From CAZAPG01 sp964486935 (GTDB lineage Bacteria > Chloroflexota > Anaerolineae > 4572-78 > J111): 64,000 bases of DNA. The translations under genes and the position numbers were made by a program. Numbering within the stretch: the first letter of the stretch is position 1; each line of letters opens with the position of its first letter. The stretch spans positions 1-64,000 of the forward strand of contig CAZAPG010000019.1 in NCBI GenBank assembly GCA_964486935.1, read 5' to 3'. The notes under the pieces were generated by a model that ran no database searches, was not told the DNA's origin, and saw only the letters and a program-made list of their open reading frames with translations. Shown in pieces: positions 57,724-64,000 of this stretch.

Positions 57724-59709
57724 ATGCCAACTAAAGATGGTCAACAACGGGTAATTATTGAAGGCGTCAGACCGGAAATTGATGCCGGGCGTTATCCCAT
57801 CAAGCGCGTTACCGGCGAGAAGGTGGTGGTTGAGGCCGATATCTTTACCGACAGCCACGACGCGATTTCCGCGGTGCTGCGCTACCGGCGGGTTGAGGCA
57901 TCGGAATGGCTGGAAACGCCCATGCGGCCGCTGGTCAACGACCGCTGGCAGGCCGAATTTACCGTGGCCGAACTGGGCCGCTACCAGTACACCGTGCAGG
58001 CCTGGATTGACCGATTTAAATCCTGGGCGCGAGATCTCTCCAAACGGGTTGAGGCCGGCCAGGATGTTAAAATCGACCTGCTTATTGGCGCGGCGCTCAT
58101 TGAAGAGACCATCCCCAACGCGACCGGCGCTGATGCCGACCGGCTCAAAGCCGCCGCGGCAACTCTGCGGGCCGGCGCCGCCGGAGCCGTTACCCAGGCC
58201 CTGGCCCCGGAGCTGGCCGACCTGATGTATCGCTACTACGACCGACGCTATGCCCGCACCTATCCCCGCGAACTGGTGGTTTGGGTTGACCCGCCCTATG
58301 CCCGCTTTAGCGCCTGGTACGAATTTTTCCCCCGCTCTTTTGGCCCCAAACCGGGCCAGCACGGCACCTTTAAAGATGCCGAAGCCATGCTGCCCTACGT
58401 GGCCTCGATGGGCTTTGACATCCTCTACCTGCCGCCCATTCACCCTGTTGGCCGCGCCCACCGCAAGGGCAAAAACAACACCACCATGGCCGGCCCGGAT
58501 GATGTGGGCAGCCCGTGGGCCATCGGCGCGGCGGAAGGGGGCCACAAAAGCGTGCATCCCCAACTGGGCACGCTGGACGATTTCCGCCATTTTATTGGGC
58601 AGGCCGAAGCGCAGGGCATCAAAGTGGCGATGGACATCGCCTTTCAATGCGCTCCCGACCATCCGTACGTCAAGGAGCATCCGCAGTGGTTTCGCCAGCG
58701 GCCCGACGGCGCCATTCAATACGCCGAAAATCCGCCCAAAAAATATCAGGATATCTACCCCTTTGATTTTGAAACCGACGATTGGGAGGCCATGTGGCAG
58801 GAGCTAAAAAGCGTGGTCCTGTTCTGGATTGAGCAGGGGATTCGGGTCTTTCGGGTGGACAACCCTCACACCAAAGCCTTTGGTTTTTGGGAGTGGCTGA
58901 TTAATGATGTCAAACGCGATTATCCTGACGCCATCTTTCTGGCCGAAGCCTTTACCCGGCCCAAAATTATGTACAATCTGGCCAAGCTGGGCTTTTCGCT
59001 CTCCTACAACTATTTTCCGTGGCGCAACACCGCCTGGGAGATTACCCAGTACCTCACCGAGTTGACCCGCTCGGAAGTGAGCGAATTTTTTGGCCCCAGC
59101 CTGTGGCCCAACACCCCAGATATTTTGCCCCAGTACCTGCAATTTGGCGGGCGGCCCGGCTTTATCATCCGCTTTGCCCTGGCCGCCACCCTGGGCGCGT
59201 GCTACGGCATTTACGGCCCCGCCTTTGAACTGTGCGATGACCGTCCCATCGCCCCCGGCAAGGAAGAGTACCTCAATTCGGAAAAGTTTGAGCTAAAAAA
59301 CTGGAATATCAAAGAGCCGGAAAGCCTGAAAGACCTGATTGGCCGGGTCAATCATATCCGGCGCGACAACCCGGCGCTGCACAGCAACCGCAATCTGGCC
59401 TTTCATTCCACCACCAACGAGCAACTGCTCTGCTACAGCAAACACACCGATGATTTAAGCAACATTATGGTGGTGGCGGTCAACCTGGATCCGCACCACC
59501 GCCAGGCGGGCTATGTGGAGTTGCCGCTCGATACCCTGGAGCTTGACCCCCGCCGGCCCTACCAGGTGCATGAACTGATAACCGACGTGCGCTATCTGTG
59601 GAATGGCCCGCGCAATTACGTTGAACTCAACCCGCACGTTACGCCGTTTCACATTTTCCGCCTGCGCCGCTACGTTCGCACCGAACGCGATTTTGATTAC
59701 TTTTTATAG
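57724..59709 (+). CDS. glgE: Alpha-1,4-glucan:maltose-1-phosphate maltosyltransferase
   Basis: A 661-residue GH13_3 enzyme that extends alpha-1,4-glucan with maltose from maltose 1-phosphate. The N-terminal domain (VIIEGVRPEIDAGRYPIKRV) and helical insertion precede the barrel: YEFFPRSFGP, LPPIHPVGRAHRKGKNN, nucleophile D379 (VFRVDNPHTKAFGFWEWL), and acid/base E408 (FLAEAFTRPKIM), 29 residues later as in known GlgE. GKEEYLNSEKFELK is another family signature. Length is normal and all motifs are intact. It lies 9 bases before the TreS-Pep2 gene, which should supply its substrate. Confidence 0.95.
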   Translation: MPTKDGQQRVIIEGVRPEIDAGRYPIKRVTGEKVVVEADIFTDSHDAISAVLRYRRVEASEWLETPMRPLVNDRWQAEFTVAELGRYQYTVQAWIDRFKSWARDLSKRVEAGQDVKIDLLIGAALIEETIPNATGADADRLKAAAATLRAGAAGAVTQALAPELADLMYRYYDRRYARTYPRELVVWVDPPYARFSAWYEFFPRSFGPKPGQHGTFKDAEAMLPYVASMGFDILYLPPIHPVGRAHRKGKNNTTMAGPDDVGSPWAIGAAEGGHKSVHPQLGTLDDFRHFIGQAEAQGIKVAMDIAFQCAPDHPYVKEHPQWFRQRPDGAIQYAENPPKKYQDIYPFDFETDDWEAMWQELKSVVLFWIEQGIRVFRVDNPHTKAFGFWEWLINDVKRDYPDAIFLAEAFTRPKIMYNLAKLGFSLSYNYFPWRNTAWEITQYLTELTRSEVSEFFGPSLWPNTPDILPQYLQFGGRPGFIIRFALAATLGACYGIYGPAFELCDDRPIAPGKEEYLNSEKFELKNWNIKEPESLKDLIGRVNHIRRDNPALHSNRNLAFHSTTNEQLLCYSKHTDDLSNIMVVAVNLDPHHRQAGYVELPLDTLELDPRRPYQVHELITDVRYLWNGPRNYVELNPHVTPFHIFRLRRYVRTERDFDYFL

Positions 59710-59718
59710 GAGCGCCCT

Positions 59719-63056
<3,338 letters not shown>

Positions 63057-63060
<4 letters not shown>

Positions 63061-64000
63061 GCACAGAAACTTTACTCACTGATTTTGATTTATATCTGAT
63101 GGGCGAGGGCAGCCACGAGCGGGCCTATGAAAAGATGGGCGCGCATCTGGTGGAAGTGGATGGCAAAAAGGGCATCTTTTTTGCCGTGTGGGCGCCCAAT
63201 GCCCGGCGCGTGCAGATCATCGGCAACTTTAACAACTGGGATGGCGGGCAGCACAATATGAACTCCAGCGACGCCGGCATCTGGACGCTTTTTATTCCGG
63301 GGCTGGAAGAGCACACCGTTTACAAATACCGGATTGAGGCCCAAAGCGGCCAAACCTTTGACAAGGCCGACCCCTACGGCTTTGGCATGGAACAGCGCCC
63401 CCGCACCGCCTCGGTGGTGGTTAATCTCGACCGGTACAGTTGGGGCGATGATGACTGGGTGGCCCACCGGGCGGAACGGCAGGCGTTTGACAAACCCATC
63501 TCTATTTACGAGGTTCATTTGAACTCCTGGCGTAAAAAGCAGGATGAAAAATGGGGCACCCGCTACCTGACCTACCGCGAACTGGCCGACGAGTTGATTC
63601 CGTATGTCAAAGAAATGGGTTTCACCCACATCGAGCTGATGCCCATCGCCGAGCATCCGCTGGACGCCTCGTGGGGGTATCAGGTGCTGGGCTATTTTGC
63701 CCCCACCAGCCGCTTTGGCGACCCGCAGGATTTGATGTATTTTATCGACCAGTGCCACCAAAATAATATCGGGGTGATTCTGGATTGGGTGCCGGCCCAC
63801 TTTCCCAAAGATGGCGCCGGGCTGCACTATTTTGATGGCACCCATCTCTACTCCCACACCGACCCGCGCCAGGGCGAGCACCAGGATTGGGGCACCATGA
63901 TTTTTAATTTTGGCCGCAACGAGGTGCGCGCCTTTCTCATCTCAAACGCGCTGTTCTGGATTGACAAATACCACTTTGACGGCCTGCGGGTTGACGCCGT
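63057..64000 (+). CDS. glgB: 1,4-alpha-glucan branching enzyme (N-terminal part)
   Basis: The first 314 residues of GlgB, running off the right edge. ATG 63057 overlaps the previous stop (ATGA), and GGAGAGGG gives the ribosome site. The CBM48-type domain (about 35-125) has FFAVWAPNARRVQIIGNFNN. The barrel follows with ISIYEVHLNSWRKK, ELMPIAEHPLDASWGYQVLG and ILDWVPAHFPKDG. The last visible motif, FDGLRVDAV, holds the nucleophile D313, intact here in contrast to the TreS domain. It branches the glucan made by GlgE. No N1 extension is seen, so it is the shorter form. Confidence 0.95.

Noticed and set aside
57691..58719. 342-codon minus-strand frame opposite glgE
   Set aside because: Shadow of glgE; composition biased, no ribosome site or family features.

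Overview
The window reads as a chromosomal segment of a Chloroflexota bacterium, probably Anaerolineae-like. This is inferred from gene content and style, not from a marker gene: CIRCE/HrcA-controlled hrcA-grpE-dnaK-dnaJ, a GlgE-type glycogen locus, frequent TTG starts, and many short intergenic palindromes. I see no rRNA, tRNA, CRISPR array or transposase.

Layout. (1) 1-13.6 kb, plus strand: short-chain acid uptake and activation. A DUF4212 subunit and a VC_2705-type Na+/solute symporter are followed by a cNMP/CBS/DUF294 protein, two small membrane proteins, a symporter-domain histidine kinase, a membrane protein, a single-domain response regulator, a degenerate sensor kinase fused to a DEDDh exonuclease, and a propionyl/acetyl-CoA synthetase. 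(2) 13.7-18.5 kb, minus strand: an AT-rich accessory island. It holds a protein with four degenerate internal repeats, a DUF4365 nuclease-like protein, a membrane coiled-coil protein, a small hypothetical, and a DUF5678-like gene broken by one amber codon. Repeated GTTAGC motifs and an approximately 39-bp direct repeat lie in the gaps. (3) 18.6-28.0 kb, minus strand: prmA, a triple-GAF histidine kinase, the heat-shock operon with a perfect CIRCE element and promoter, and a FemAB-like transferase. (4) 28.1-36.6 kb, plus strand: membrane-arm genes of complex I (nuoA,H,J,K,L,M,N), from a good promoter to a strong terminator, with no peripheral-arm genes. (5) 36.6-45.1 kb: two methyltransferases, an alkaline-phosphatase-superfamily enzyme, a DUF711 protein, UDP-glucose dehydrogenase, an FAD amine oxidase-like protein, a flippase-like membrane protein and a SWIM-type zinc protein.

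(6) 45.1-64 kb, plus strand: alpha-glucoside uptake and glycogen synthesis. A LacI-family gene with two identical CGGAAACGTTTCCG operators is followed by a solute-binding lipoprotein made of two fused, nearly identical copies, two ABC permeases (no ATPase), a SurA-like/TlpA lipoprotein, an SDR, a GH13 alpha-glucosidase, a glucosylglycerol-hydrolase-like GH13, GlgE, a TreS-maltokinase fusion and the start of GlgB. Maltose would be phosphorylated to maltose 1-phosphate, polymerised by GlgE and branched by GlgB. The TreS domain has Val204 where its nucleophilic Asp should be, so trehalose-maltose interconversion may be lost or the domain may have another role.

The main second-look items are the TreS nucleophile loss, the duplicated binding protein with an 853-bp identical core, a promoter-hairpin-terminator unit of about 115 nt upstream of the SWIM gene, the broken DUF5678 gene, and the cassette-like spacing of the AT-rich island.
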